From Variovorax atrisoli 110B (GTDB lineage: Bacteria > Pseudomonadota > Gammaproteobacteria > Burkholderiales > Burkholderiaceae_C), in NCBI RefSeq assembly GCF_000382045.1, contig NZ_KB907450.1:882204-946203 (forward strand): a stretch of 64,000 nucleotides of DNA, read 5' to 3'. Below, piece after piece: positions 53,357 through 64,000 of this stretch. The notes under the pieces were generated by a model. The model was not told the DNA's origin, made no database searches, and worked only from the letters and a program-made list of their open reading frames with translations. The stretch's first letter is position 1; every line of letters starts with the position of its first letter. The translations under genes were made by a program, and so were the position numbers.

Positions 53357-55681
53357 TCATCCATGTCGGTATTCCTGGCTCCGGCCAACCAGTTGCACCT
53401 GCCACCACCGCGGCAGAAGCTCTCGGATCTCGGCGCGTGCGAAACGGTCGTCCAGCAGGTGCAGCACGCCCTGGTCTTCCTCGGTGCGGATGACGCGGCC
53501 GGCGGCCTGCACCACTTTCTGCAGGCCGGGGTAGAGATAGGTGTATTCGTAGCCCTTGCCGAAGCGCGCCTGCATGCGCTCGCGCGTGATCTCGTTGAGC
53601 GCGTTGTATTGAGGCAGGCCCAGGCTGGCCACGAAGGCCCCGATCAGGCGGCTGCCCGGCAGGTCGATGCCCTCGCCGAAAGCGCCGCCCAGCACCGCGA
53701 AGCCGATGCCCTGCCCGCCCTCCTCGAAGCGCGCCACGAAGCCCTGGCGGTCGGCCTCGCGCATGCCGCGCGTCTGGGTCCACACGGGAACGCCGGGGTG
53801 CCTCAGCGAAAAAGCCGCGCAGGCCTTCTCGAGGTAGTCGAAGCTGCTGAAGAAGGCCAGGTAGTTGCCGGGCAGTCGCTCGAACTGAGCGCCGATGATG
53901 TCGGCCACGTCGCGCAGCGAGCCCGCGCGATCGCGAAAGCGCGTCGACACGCCGGTCGCCACCTCCACGTGCAGTTGCGCGCTGCGAAACGGCGAGGCCA
54001 CGTCGAGCAATGCAGCGTCCTCCGGCACGCCGAGGGCATCGCGATAGAACTCGAAAGGCGACAGCGTGCCCGAGAAGCAGGTGACCGACGCCGCCTCCGC
54101 GAAGCGGCTGTGCAGGAACGGCGCCGGCACGAGGTTGCGGATGGCCAGGCGGCGCGCCTGCTGCGTGGCGCCCAGCGTGCGCTCGAACACCGAGTGGTCG
54201 CCGAAAGCCTCGGCCAGCCGGGCGAAGTGCAGCGCGTCGAAGAAGAAGCGCTGCAAGGGGCCCTGAGAAGACTCGGGCGTTGCGGCGAAATGCTCGGCCA
54301 TGGCGGTGTTGGCGGCCTGCAGCGTGCGCAGGAAGCGCTCCGGGATCTCGTCTGCCGCTTCGTAGTCGGCCTGCTGCGACTGCTGCACCGTGTCCCATTC
54401 GCGGAACACCCGCGCGAGCGGACCGCGCAGCACGGCGGGCGCCGCGCGGTGGGCCTCCTCCAGTGCGCCGCCGTCGAGCTCGGCCGTGTACATGCCGCGT
54501 GCGCGTTCGAGCAGGTTGTGGGCTTCGTCGACCAGCACGGCGGCGCGCCAGCCGGCCTCGCGCATCACGGCATAGAGGAAGGCACTGCTGTCGAAGTAGT
54601 AGTTGTAGTCGCCGACGACGGCATCGGCCCAGTGCGCCATCTCCTGCGCAAGGAAATATGGGCAGACCTCCTGCGCAAGGCCGATCTCGCGCAGCGCCTC
54701 GCGATCGAGCCATGCCACCTGCACGGCCTGCTCGCGCGCGGCCGGCAGGCGGTCGTAGAAGCCCCTGGCCAGCGGGCATGCGTCGCCGTGGCAGGCGCGG
54801 TCGGGGTATTCGCAGACCTTCTCGCGCGCCGCGAGTTCGAGCACGCGCAGCCTGGCCGGCCCCCTGCCCTTGTCCAGCATGCGCAGCGCGTGCAGCGCCA
54901 CCGGCCGGCCCGAGGTCTTGGCGGTGAGGAAGAACAGGCGGTCGACCTTCCGGGCCGCGCGCGCCTTCAGCAGCGGAAAGATGGTGGCCAGCGTCTTGCC
55001 GATGCCGGTGGGCGCCTGCGCCAGCAGGCAGCGTCCCCCTGCGCCGGCCCGGTAGACGGCCTCGGCAAGCTCGCGCTGGCCGGCCCGGAAACTGCCGTAC
55101 GGAAACGAAAGCGTGGCCAGCGTGCCGTCGAGCGCGGCGCGGTGCTCGGCTTCACTCGCGGCCCAGGCGGCATAGCGGCCGCACAGCAGTTCGAAGTGCT
55201 CGCGCAGGGCCTCGCGGGTGTGATGCTCTTCGAGCACGGTTTCCTCGCCGGTTGCGACGTCGAGATAGACCAGCGCCACGGCCATTTCGTCGTGGCCGTC
55301 GCGCTCGCACAGCATCCAGCCGTAGGTGCGGGCCTGCGCCCAGTGCAGCGCGCGGTGGTTGCCGCGGATGGCGTCGAAGTCGCCGCGGAAGGTCTTGATC
55401 TCCTCGACCCTGGCCCTGTCGGGCTCGTAGCCGTCGGCACGGCCCCGCACATGCACGCTGCCGCAGGTTGATTCGAGGGCGACCTCGCACTCATAGTCGC
55501 CGCCGCGCCTGTGCTGCACCAGCGCATGGCCGGCCATGCCTTCGAGCGCGCTGGGCGCCGGCACGAAGCGCAGGTCCAGGTCGCCCGCCTTCGCGCCGAA
55601 GGCGCACAGGGCCTTGACGGACACGGTATGGACGGCGGGAGCTGGAGGCGCGTCTTGCGGATGGAGGGGTTCGGAGCCCAT
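53357..55681 (-). CDS. PD-(D/E)XK nuclease fused to a DinG/XPD-type Fe-S DNA helicase
   Basis: A 774-residue fusion. The first ~130 residues fit a RecB/Cas4-like nuclease: D83 in RGRADG, E94-I-K96 in VEEIKTF, and Q116-A-R-T-Y120 helix motif. The rest is a superfamily-2 DinG/XPD helicase with Walker A APTGIGKT at 223-230, Fe-S Cys C290, C297, C302 and C340, and DEAH at 385-388. Later motifs are [31 protein letters not shown] and [14 protein letters not shown]. It should be a 5'-3' helicase that can also cut DNA. The ATG at 55681 was chosen because a LexA box sits 9 bp upstream; the next in-frame ATG would bury that box in coding sequence. Confidence 0.88.
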   Translation of the reverse strand: MGSEPLHPQDAPPAPAVHTVSVKALCAFGAKAGDLDLRFVPAPSALEGMAGHALVQHRRGGDYECEVALESTCGSVHVRGRADGYEPDRARVEEIKTFRGDFDAIRGNHRALHWAQARTYGWMLCERDGHDEMAVALVYLDVATGEETVLEEHHTREALREHFELLCGRYAAWAASEAEHRAALDGTLATLSFPYGSFRAGQRELAEAVYRAGAGGRCLLAQAPTGIGKTLATIFPLLKARAARKVDRLFFLTAKTSGRPVALHALRMLDKGRGPARLRVLELAAREKVCEYPDRACHGDACPLARGFYDRLPAAREQAVQVAWLDREALREIGLAQEVCPYFLAQEMAHWADAVVGDYNYYFDSSAFLYAVMREAGWRAAVLVDEAHNLLERARGMYTAELDGGALEEAHRAAPAVLRGPLARVFREWDTVQQSQQADYEAADEIPERFLRTLQAANTAMAEHFAATPESSQGPLQRFFFDALHFARLAEAFGDHSVFERTLGATQQARRLAIRNLVPAPFLHSRFAEAASVTCFSGTLSPFEFYRDALGVPEDAALLDVASPFRSAQLHVEVATGVSTRFRDRAGSLRDVADIIGAQFERLPGNYLAFFSSFDYLEKACAAFSLRHPGVPVWTQTRGMREADRQGFVARFEEGGQGIGFAVLGGAFGEGIDLPGSRLIGAFVASLGLPQYNALNEITRERMQARFGKGYEYTYLYPGLQKVVQAAGRVIRTEEDQGVLHLLDDRFARAEIRELLPRWWQVQLVGRSQEYRHG

Positions 55682-55690
55682 CTGGCACTC

Positions 55691-55708
55691 ACTGTACGGA
55701 ATCACAGT
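55691..55708 (-). promoter_or_regulatory. LexA (SOS) box controlling the nuclease-helicase gene
   Basis: ACTGT at 55691-55695 and ACAGT at 55704-55708 enclose 8 bp, giving CTGT-N8-ACAG, the LexA consensus of beta/gamma-proteobacteria, with perfect inverted arms. On the minus strand TATACT (55711-55706) overlaps it as a near-ideal -10 element, so LexA would block RNA polymerase directly. It is 9 bp upstream of the helicase start. Confidence 0.8.
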
Positions 55709-55754
55709 ATAGCGAGGCGCCCCTTTTTCTCGTCGCTGCACAGCCCTGGCTCCT

Positions 55755-55776
55755 CTGTCGGGAACTTCTCCGACAG
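55755..55776. promoter_or_regulatory. Inverted repeat CTGTCGG-N8-CCGACAG upstream of the sensor cluster
   Basis: Perfect 7-bp arms at 55755-55761 and 55770-55776 with an 8-bp spacer, 55 bp before the hybrid kinase start. The CTGT/ACAG ends are 14 bp apart, so it is not a LexA box. It could be the operator of a response regulator or a transcript hairpin. Confidence 0.4.
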
Positions 55777-55830
55777 GGTCGCGCGTTTTTCTCGGTCAAA
55801 CTTGAAAAGATTTGCTTACAAACGGCACCG

Positions 55831-59330
<3,500 letters not shown>

Positions 59331-59334
<4 letters not shown>

Positions 59335-60221
59335 CCGCACGCAACGACATGTCCAGGGCCGGCGCACCGGCGACTGCAGCGAATGCAGCGCCGCTGCCTC
59401 CGCTGAGCGACACCGAGATCGAGCTGCGCCTGCTGATGGAGGCCATCTACCTCAAGTACAGCTACGACTTCCGCAACTACACCACCGCCTCGCAGAAGCG
59501 CCGGGTGCTGTACGCGCTCGACCAGCTGGGATTCGCCAACATCTCGGCGCTGCAGGAGCGCGTGCTGCGCGACCCGGCGCTCTTCGGGCGGCTGCTGCAG
59601 TTCCTGACGATCCCGGTGAGCGAGATGTTCCGCGACCCGTCCTACTTCCTGGCGCTCAGGCAGCACGTGGTGCCGATCCTGCACACCTACCCTTCGGTCA
59701 AGGTCTGGGTGGCAGGCTGCAGCACGGGCGAGGAAGTGTTCTCGCTGGCAATCCTGCTGCGCGAGGAAGGGCTGCTGGCGCGCACCCAGATCTACGCCAC
59801 CGACATCAACCCCGCATCGCTGGAGAAGGCCAGGCAGGGCATCTTCCCGCTGGAGGCCATCCGCGGCTACACCGCGAACTACCAGCGAGCCGGCGGGCGC
59901 GGCGAGTTCTCCGACTACTACACCGCCGCCTACGAGGCAGCGCGCTTCGACCCCTCGCTGTGCGCCGACGTGATCTTCGCCGACCACAGCCTGGCGACGG
60001 ACAGCGTGTTCGCGGAAACCCAGCTCGTGTCGTGCCGCAACGTGCTGATCTACTTCAACCGCGAGCTGCAGGACCGGGCCCTGGGCCTGTTCCACGAGTC
60101 GCTGTCGCACCGCGGCTTTCTCGGGCTCGGGTCGAAGGAAAGCATCGATTTCTCGAGCTACGCCGACCGCTTCGACGCGCATGCGCGCGCCGAACGCATC
60201 TACCGCAAGAAAGCCACATGA
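59331..60221 (+). CDS. CheR-family protein-glutamate O-methyltransferase
   Basis: A 296-residue methyltransferase with a CheR N-terminal helical domain ([21 protein letters not shown]) and a SAM-binding domain. The latter shows [34 protein letters not shown] and [17 protein letters not shown]. It lacks TPR or receiver extensions. Start GTG at 59331 overlaps the kinase stop (GTGA); an ATG at 59349 is an alternative. CheR normally methylates chemoreceptors, but no receptor, CheA or CheW gene is nearby. The target may therefore be the membrane kinase or a receptor elsewhere. Confidence 0.9.
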
Positions 60222-60835
60222 CGCGCCAGATGAAACGCCAGCTGCGTTCGCCGGTGCGCAAGCGCGTCGATGCGGTGGTGCTGGGCGCCTCGGCCGGCGG
60301 CATCGATGCGCTCTCGGCGCTGCTGGAAGACCTGCCCGCCAGCTGGCACATTCCGATGGCGGTGGTGCTGCACCTGCCCGAGGAACACGAGAGCCGACTG
60401 GCCGAGATCTTCGCGCAGCGGCTGCCCATTCCCGTGCACGAGGCCAACGACAAGATGCCCTTCGCGCCCGGCTGCCTGTATTTCGCGCCGCCGGGCTATC
60501 ACCTGTCGATCGAGCGCGAGCGTGCGTTCTCGCTGAGCTGCGAACCGCCGGTGCTCTTCTCGCGCCCGTCCATCGACCTGCTGATGGGCTCCGCCGCCGA
60601 CGTCTACGGATCGGCGCTGGCCGGCTTCCTGCTGACCGGCGCGAACGAGGACGGCGCCGAAGGCCTGCATCGCATCCATCTGGCCGGCGGGCTCACGGCC
60701 GTCCAGGAACCGGAGGAAGCACAGATTCCCACCATGCCCCAGGCCGCCATCGCGCGCCATCTCCCCGACTACGTGCTGCCGCTGCGCGACCTGCGCGCCC
60801 TGCTGCTCCAACTGGAGGCCGTCCATGAACATTGA
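60218..60835 (+). CDS. Stand-alone CheB-type protein-glutamate methylesterase
   Basis: A 205-residue CheB catalytic domain with no receiver domain. The triad is visible as S25 in LGASAGGIDAL, H52 in VVLHLPEEHESRLAEIF and D145 in GANEDGAEG. The usual GxxSDG/LTGMGxDGA segment here reads LTGANEDGAEG. Without a REC domain its activity cannot be set by CheA-type phosphorylation in cis. It overlaps cheR (ATGA) and runs 11 bp into the next kinase gene. Confidence 0.9.
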   Translation: MTRQMKRQLRSPVRKRVDAVVLGASAGGIDALSALLEDLPASWHIPMAVVLHLPEEHESRLAEIFAQRLPIPVHEANDKMPFAPGCLYFAPPGYHLSIERERAFSLSCEPPVLFSRPSIDLLMGSAADVYGSALAGFLLTGANEDGAEGLHRIHLAGGLTAVQEPEEAQIPTMPQAAIARHLPDYVLPLRDLRALLLQLEAVHEH

Positions 60836-62072
60836 CATCGAAAGCAAGCTGCTGCTCGTGGACGACCTGCCGGAAAACCTGCTGGCCCTGGAGGCGCTGA
60901 TCCGCGCGCCCGGCCGCACCGCCTACCGCGCGGGCTCGGCCGAGGCCGCACTCGCGCTGCTGCTGGAGCACGAATTCGCGCTGGCCATCGTCGACGTGCA
61001 GATGCCCGGCATGAACGGCTTCGAGCTCGCCGAGCTGATGCGCGGCACCGAGCGCACGCGGCACATTCCCATCATCTTCGTGAGCGCGGCGGGCCGCGAA
61101 CTGAACTACGCCTTCCAGGGCTACGAGAGCGGCGCGGTCGACTTCCTGCACAAGCCGCTGGACCCGCACGCCGTCGTCAGCAAGGTGAACGTGTTCGTCG
61201 ACCTCTACCAGCACCGCAAGGCCCTGCGCCACGAGATGGACCTGCTGGCCGCCGCGCACAAGAAGCAGGAAGAGCTGGTGCAGCAGCTGCAGCAGACGCA
61301 GCACGACCTGGAGCGCGCGGTGCGCATGCGCGACGACTTCATGTCGATGGTGTCGCACGAGCTGCGCACGCCGCTGAACACCCTCTACCTCGAGGCGCAG
61401 CTGCGGCAGCTGCATCTTTCGAAGGGCAACCTCGCCAGCTTCTCGCCCGAACGGCTGCCCGCGATGATCGAGCGGGACCAGCGGCAGATCCGCAACATGG
61501 TGCGGCTGATCGACGACATGCTCGACGTCACGCGGCTCAGGCGCGACGCGCTGTCCATCAAGCCCCAGCCGACGGATCTCTCGGCCCTGGCGAAGGCAGT
61601 GGTGGAAAACCTGCGCCAGCAGGCCGAGGCCGCGGGCACGGTCGTCACGCTGTCGGCGCCGGCCGAGCTGCGCGGCGCATGGGACGAATTCCGCATCGAG
61701 CAGGTGCTGACCAACCTGCTGACCAACGCGATGCGCTACGGCGGCGGCAAGCCCGTCGAAATGCTCGTGCAACAGTCGGGCGACACGGCCCGCGTGAGCG
61801 TGCGCGACCAGGGCATCGGCATCGCGCCGGAAGACCAGGCCCGCATCTTCGAGCAGTTCGAGCGCACCGACGACAGCCGCAAGCACGCGGCCGGCCTGGG
61901 CCTCGGCCTCTTCATCACCCGCAAGATCGTCGACCTGCACGGCGGGCGCATCGACGTGGAGAGCGCACCCGGAGAGGGGTCGCGCTTCACGGTCGAGCTG
62001 CCGCTGCAGGTGCCCGCCGTGCTTGCCAACCCATCTGACACCCAACCTGACGGAAAGAAGAGCTCCCAGTGA
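60825..62072 (+). CDS. Soluble hybrid histidine kinase: REC-HisKA-HATPase
   Basis: A 415-residue protein without membrane segments. An N-terminal receiver has D57 in LAIVDVQMPGMNG and FLHKPLDP. A coiled coil (about 130-165) leads to HisKA with H178 in [11 protein letters not shown] and HATPase_c to ~395 (GLGLGLFITRKIVDLHGG). The receiver-first order suggests its kinase activity is gated by phosphoryl input from the upstream kinase. Start at 60825 overlaps cheB by 11 bp and its stop overlaps the receiver gene (GTGA). Confidence 0.9.
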   Translation: MNIDIESKLLLVDDLPENLLALEALIRAPGRTAYRAGSAEAALALLLEHEFALAIVDVQMPGMNGFELAELMRGTERTRHIPIIFVSAAGRELNYAFQGYESGAVDFLHKPLDPHAVVSKVNVFVDLYQHRKALRHEMDLLAAAHKKQEELVQQLQQTQHDLERAVRMRDDFMSMVSHELRTPLNTLYLEAQLRQLHLSKGNLASFSPERLPAMIERDQRQIRNMVRLIDDMLDVTRLRRDALSIKPQPTDLSALAKAVVENLRQQAEAAGTVVTLSAPAELRGAWDEFRIEQVLTNLLTNAMRYGGGKPVEMLVQQSGDTARVSVRDQGIGIAPEDQARIFEQFERTDDSRKHAAGLGLGLFITRKIVDLHGGRIDVESAPGEGSRFTVELPLQVPAVLANPSDTQPDGKKSSQ

Positions 62073-62428
62073 ACGTGCTCATCGTCGACGACAACCAGGC
62101 CTCGGCCGACCTGCTGCAGGAGCTGCTGAGCCTGCTCGACCACACCGCGCGCTGCACCTACACGGCGCGGCAGGCGCTTGACGCGGCCGCCGCCGGAAGC
62201 TTCGATGCGGCGCTGATCGACCTCAGCCTTCCCGACCTGCCGGGAACCGAAGTGGCGCGACAACTGCGCGAGAGCACCCGCGAAGGCACGCCCAGGCTGC
62301 TGATCGCGATCTCGGGCTTCTCGGTGCAGGACTCCAACGGCCGCTCTGCCGAAGGGCTCTTCGACCACCATCTGCAGAAGCCGGTCGACTTCGCAAGGCT
62401 CGAGCAGATCCTCGCGGCCGGCGGCTAG
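62069..62428 (+). CDS. Single-domain response regulator
   Basis: A 119-residue receiver domain with acidic pair D7-D8 (LIVDDNQ), phospho-Asp D51 in AALIDLSLPDLPG, and the conserved Lys in LQKPVDFARL. There is no output domain, so it acts through protein binding or as a relay node. Start is GTG at 62069, overlapping the kinase stop. It ends the five-gene operon and is convergent (4-bp gap) with the next gene. Confidence 0.9.
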   Translation: MNVLIVDDNQASADLLQELLSLLDHTARCTYTARQALDAAAAGSFDAALIDLSLPDLPGTEVARQLRESTREGTPRLLIAISGFSVQDSNGRSAEGLFDHHLQKPVDFARLEQILAAGG

Positions 62429-62432
62429 GCGC

Positions 62433-62834
62433 TCAGCCCTCGCGGCTGCGCCTTTCCTTCCTGCCCTTGCGCGGGCTGCGCATCGCCTCGTAGCGATAGA
62501 CGCGAAAGCCCTCGCGCTGCATGAAGCTCACCGGCTCCCAGCCGCGCGCCAGCGCGCAGTCGGTGATCTGCGCCATCTGCACGCCGAGGTAGTCCTGCAG
62601 GCTGTCGGCCACGGCGAGCTCGAACTTCCTGAGCTCGCGGTCCAGCGACTCCACCGCCGCGATGGCCGCGTCCACGCTGGTGAAGGGGCGCACGTGGGTC
62701 ACGCCCTTGCTGCGCTCGGGAGTGCGCGGTTCGTCGTGGGGCTCGGCGCTGAAGTTCACGCTGGCGCCGCCCTCCATGCCGTTGAGGCCGCCGATGGCGC
62801 TCATGCTGGCCATGCTGCTCATTGCTGTGTTCAT
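62433..62834 (-). CDS. Hypothetical protein coupled to a DUF1501 gene
   Basis: A 133-residue protein. The first ~45 residues are low-complexity (Met/Ser/Gly-rich, MNTAMSSMASMSAIGG). Residues ~55-115 are mostly helical and contain FTSVDAAIAAVESLDRELRKFELAVADSLQDYLGV and ARGWEPVSFMQREGFRVYRYEA, followed by a strongly basic tail. I do not recognise the family. The ATG overlaps the stop of the DUF1501 gene, so the two are coexpressed, and a chaperone or partner role is possible. Confidence 0.7.
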   Translation of the reverse strand: MNTAMSSMASMSAIGGLNGMEGGASVNFSAEPHDEPRTPERSKGVTHVRPFTSVDAAIAAVESLDRELRKFELAVADSLQDYLGVQMAQITDCALARGWEPVSFMQREGFRVYRYEAMRSPRKGRKERRSREG

Positions 62835-64000
62835 GTCATGAACCCCATGTCGCGCGGGTAGCTGATGCCGCTCGGCGCTGTGATGTTGTTGAAATTCTTC
62901 AGGTTCGGCAGGATGCCGTTGAGGTCCGAATCGGGCACGCCGAACCACTTGGCCAGCGTCGCCGCGTACTGGTCGACCGAGGTGGTCGGCAGCAGCCGCC
63001 CCTGCCCGACGTGCCACTGGTCGTCGTCGGCCGAGGTGTTGCCCACGCTCACCGGCGGCGGCGTGCCGTAGAAGGCCTTGCCTTTCACCGCGCCCGGGCC
63101 CTTGCCCGAACCCTTGTCAGGGCCGGTACCGCCAATCACGAAATGATGGCTGCCCCAGCCGTGGTCGGAACCGTTGCCGTTGCTCGACAGGGTGCGGCCG
63201 AAGTCCGAGGCGGTGAAGGCCACGACCTTGTCGGCGATCTGGAGGGCTTCCATCTGCGCCTGGAATGCGACCAGGGCGTCGGACAGGCGCTGCATCAGCG
63301 GCCCCTGCTTGGTGTCGAGGTCGTCGTGCAGGTCGTAGCCGCCCATGGAAACGAAGAACACCTGGCGCTTCACGCCCAGCGAGGCGCGCCCGCGGATGAG
63401 GCGGGCGACCATCTTGAGCTGGGCGGCCAGGTTGTTGCCGTTGGTGGGAAAGGTGACGTCCATGACATCGGACTGGATGGCGGAGGTGATCCTTCCTTCC
63501 GCCTCCACCGCGCGCAGCGTGACCTTGTTGTATTCGTTCTCCAGCGTATGGCCGCGCGCCTGTTGCGCGATCTGCTGCATGGCGGCCTTGACGGCCGAGG
63601 AGCCGTACACGCTGCCGGTTGCCGGGCTCACGCTGTTGATGCGAACCGCGCCGCCCGTGCCGACCTGGTACTGCAGCGCCTCGTCGCCCGACAGGAACAC
63701 CGCGTTGCCCGCCACCGAGATGCAGGTGAACAGCGACGCATTGCGCTGTCCGCCGAGCATCAGGTCGCCGAGGTTGCCGCCCCAGCCGATGGTCGAGCCC
63801 TCGGGCGACGACGACTGCCAGATCGACTGCTGGTCGTTGTGCGAGAAGAGCTTGGGCGGAATCGGGAAATCCCGGCGGTTCGTGCTGTTGAACTGCGCGC
63901 GCGTGAGCGGCTTGATGAGCGGGCCGACGTTGAGCTGCACGGCCATCTTGCCTTGGTCGAAGAGCGTGGCAAGGCCGCCCATCGTCGGGTTCAGCGCGTA
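62831..64000 (-). CDS. DUF1501-domain protein (5' end outside window)
   Basis: 390 codons of the 3' part of a DUF1501 gene, reading in from the right edge (…YALNPTMGGLATLF at its visible start). Family segments include MAVQLNVGPLIKPLTRAQF, LFSHNDQQSIWQS, VFFVSMGGYDLHDDLDTKQGPLMQRLSDAL and VVAFTASDFGRTLSSNGNGSDHGWGSHHFVIGG. The HxD/DHGWG residues resemble the metal-binding site of the alkaline-phosphatase/sulfatase-like fold. Members are usually Tat-exported and encoded next to DUF1800 genes. The start and signal peptide lie outside the window. Confidence 0.88.
   Translation of the reverse strand, partial: YALNPTMGGLATLFDQGKMAVQLNVGPLIKPLTRAQFNSTNRRDFPIPPKLFSHNDQQSIWQSSSPEGSTIGWGGNLGDLMLGGQRNASLFTCISVAGNAVFLSGDEALQYQVGTGGAVRINSVSPATGSVYGSSAVKAAMQQIAQQARGHTLENEYNKVTLRAVEAEGRITSAIQSDVMDVTFPTNGNNLAAQLKMVARLIRGRASLGVKRQVFFVSMGGYDLHDDLDTKQGPLMQRLSDALVAFQAQMEALQIADKVVAFTASDFGRTLSSNGNGSDHGWGSHHFVIGGTGPDKGSGKGPGAVKGKAFYGTPPPVSVGNTSADDDQWHVGQGRLLPTTSVDQYAATLAKWFGVPDSDLNGILPNLKNFNNITAPSGISYPRDMGFMT

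Noticed and set aside
55755..55776. Second LexA box upstream of the hybrid kinase
   Set aside because: CTGT and ACAG are 14 bp apart instead of 8, so it does not fit the LexA spacing.

Overview
This is a 64 kb chromosomal window from a GC-rich beta-proteobacterium. Gene content suggests Burkholderiales, probably a Variovorax-like Comamonadaceae: many single-operon ABC importers with private solute-binding proteins, LysR/GntR regulators, FMN-dependent monooxygenases, UdgX, and a CTGT-N8-ACAG SOS box. That placement is inference; the window has no rRNA or tRNA gene. I found no insertion sequence, integrase, CRISPR array or phage module, so it reads as accessory but stable chromosome, densely packed, with most operons joined by ATGA or GTGA start/stop overlaps.

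Layout. 1-5.8 kb: a haloacid-dehalogenase-like gene divergent from a LysR gene, then an SsuA/NrtA-type ABC importer whose operon ends in a membrane-anchored c-type cytochrome. 5.9-9.4 kb: dodecin, a low-Mr phosphatase-fold protein whose nucleophilic Cys is Ser, and a Pat/acyl-CoA-synthetase-GNAT fusion. 9.4-15.7 kb: a seven-gene polar-amino-acid importer operon with a zinc deacylase, a PLP dehydratase and a RidA protein, divergent from a FadR/GntR regulator with clear operator repeats between them. 15.8-21.5 kb: DUF4105 protein, lipoprotein hydrolase, TPR protein, ankyrin protein. 21.6-38.1 kb: a region rich in candidate sulfur-scavenging genes. It holds an importer with tandem solute-binding proteins, a GNAT enzyme and three luciferase-like monooxygenases, whose gene set recalls the Bacillus subtilis ytmI/ytnM operon. 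It also holds an SsuABC-like importer and an SsuA-like protein encoded with an AprBA-like ferredoxin/flavoprotein pair. 38.3-49.7 kb: transport, lipid (cfa), metal and biotin (bioAFD) genes with two aldo/keto reductases. 50-55.7 kb: a Csp-type copper-storage protein, UdgX, AlkB, a GH16 glycosidase lipoprotein, and an SOS-controlled nuclease-helicase fusion. 55.8-62.4 kb: a five-gene phosphorelay (hybrid kinase, CheR, CheB, hybrid kinase, receiver) with no receptor, CheA or CheW. 62.4-64 kb: a small coupled gene and the 3' part of a DUF1501 gene.

The most notable regulatory observation is a 30-bp element, CGCATAT-N11-TTYCTTCKTTG, upstream of three separate operons (1611-1640, 31471-31500 and 38194-38223 reversed). 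Each operon encodes an SsuA/NrtA-type binding protein. It implies one shared regulator, plausibly a CysB/SsuR-type sulfur regulator, and pulls the cytochrome-linked importer and the flavoprotein/ferredoxin operon into one regulon.
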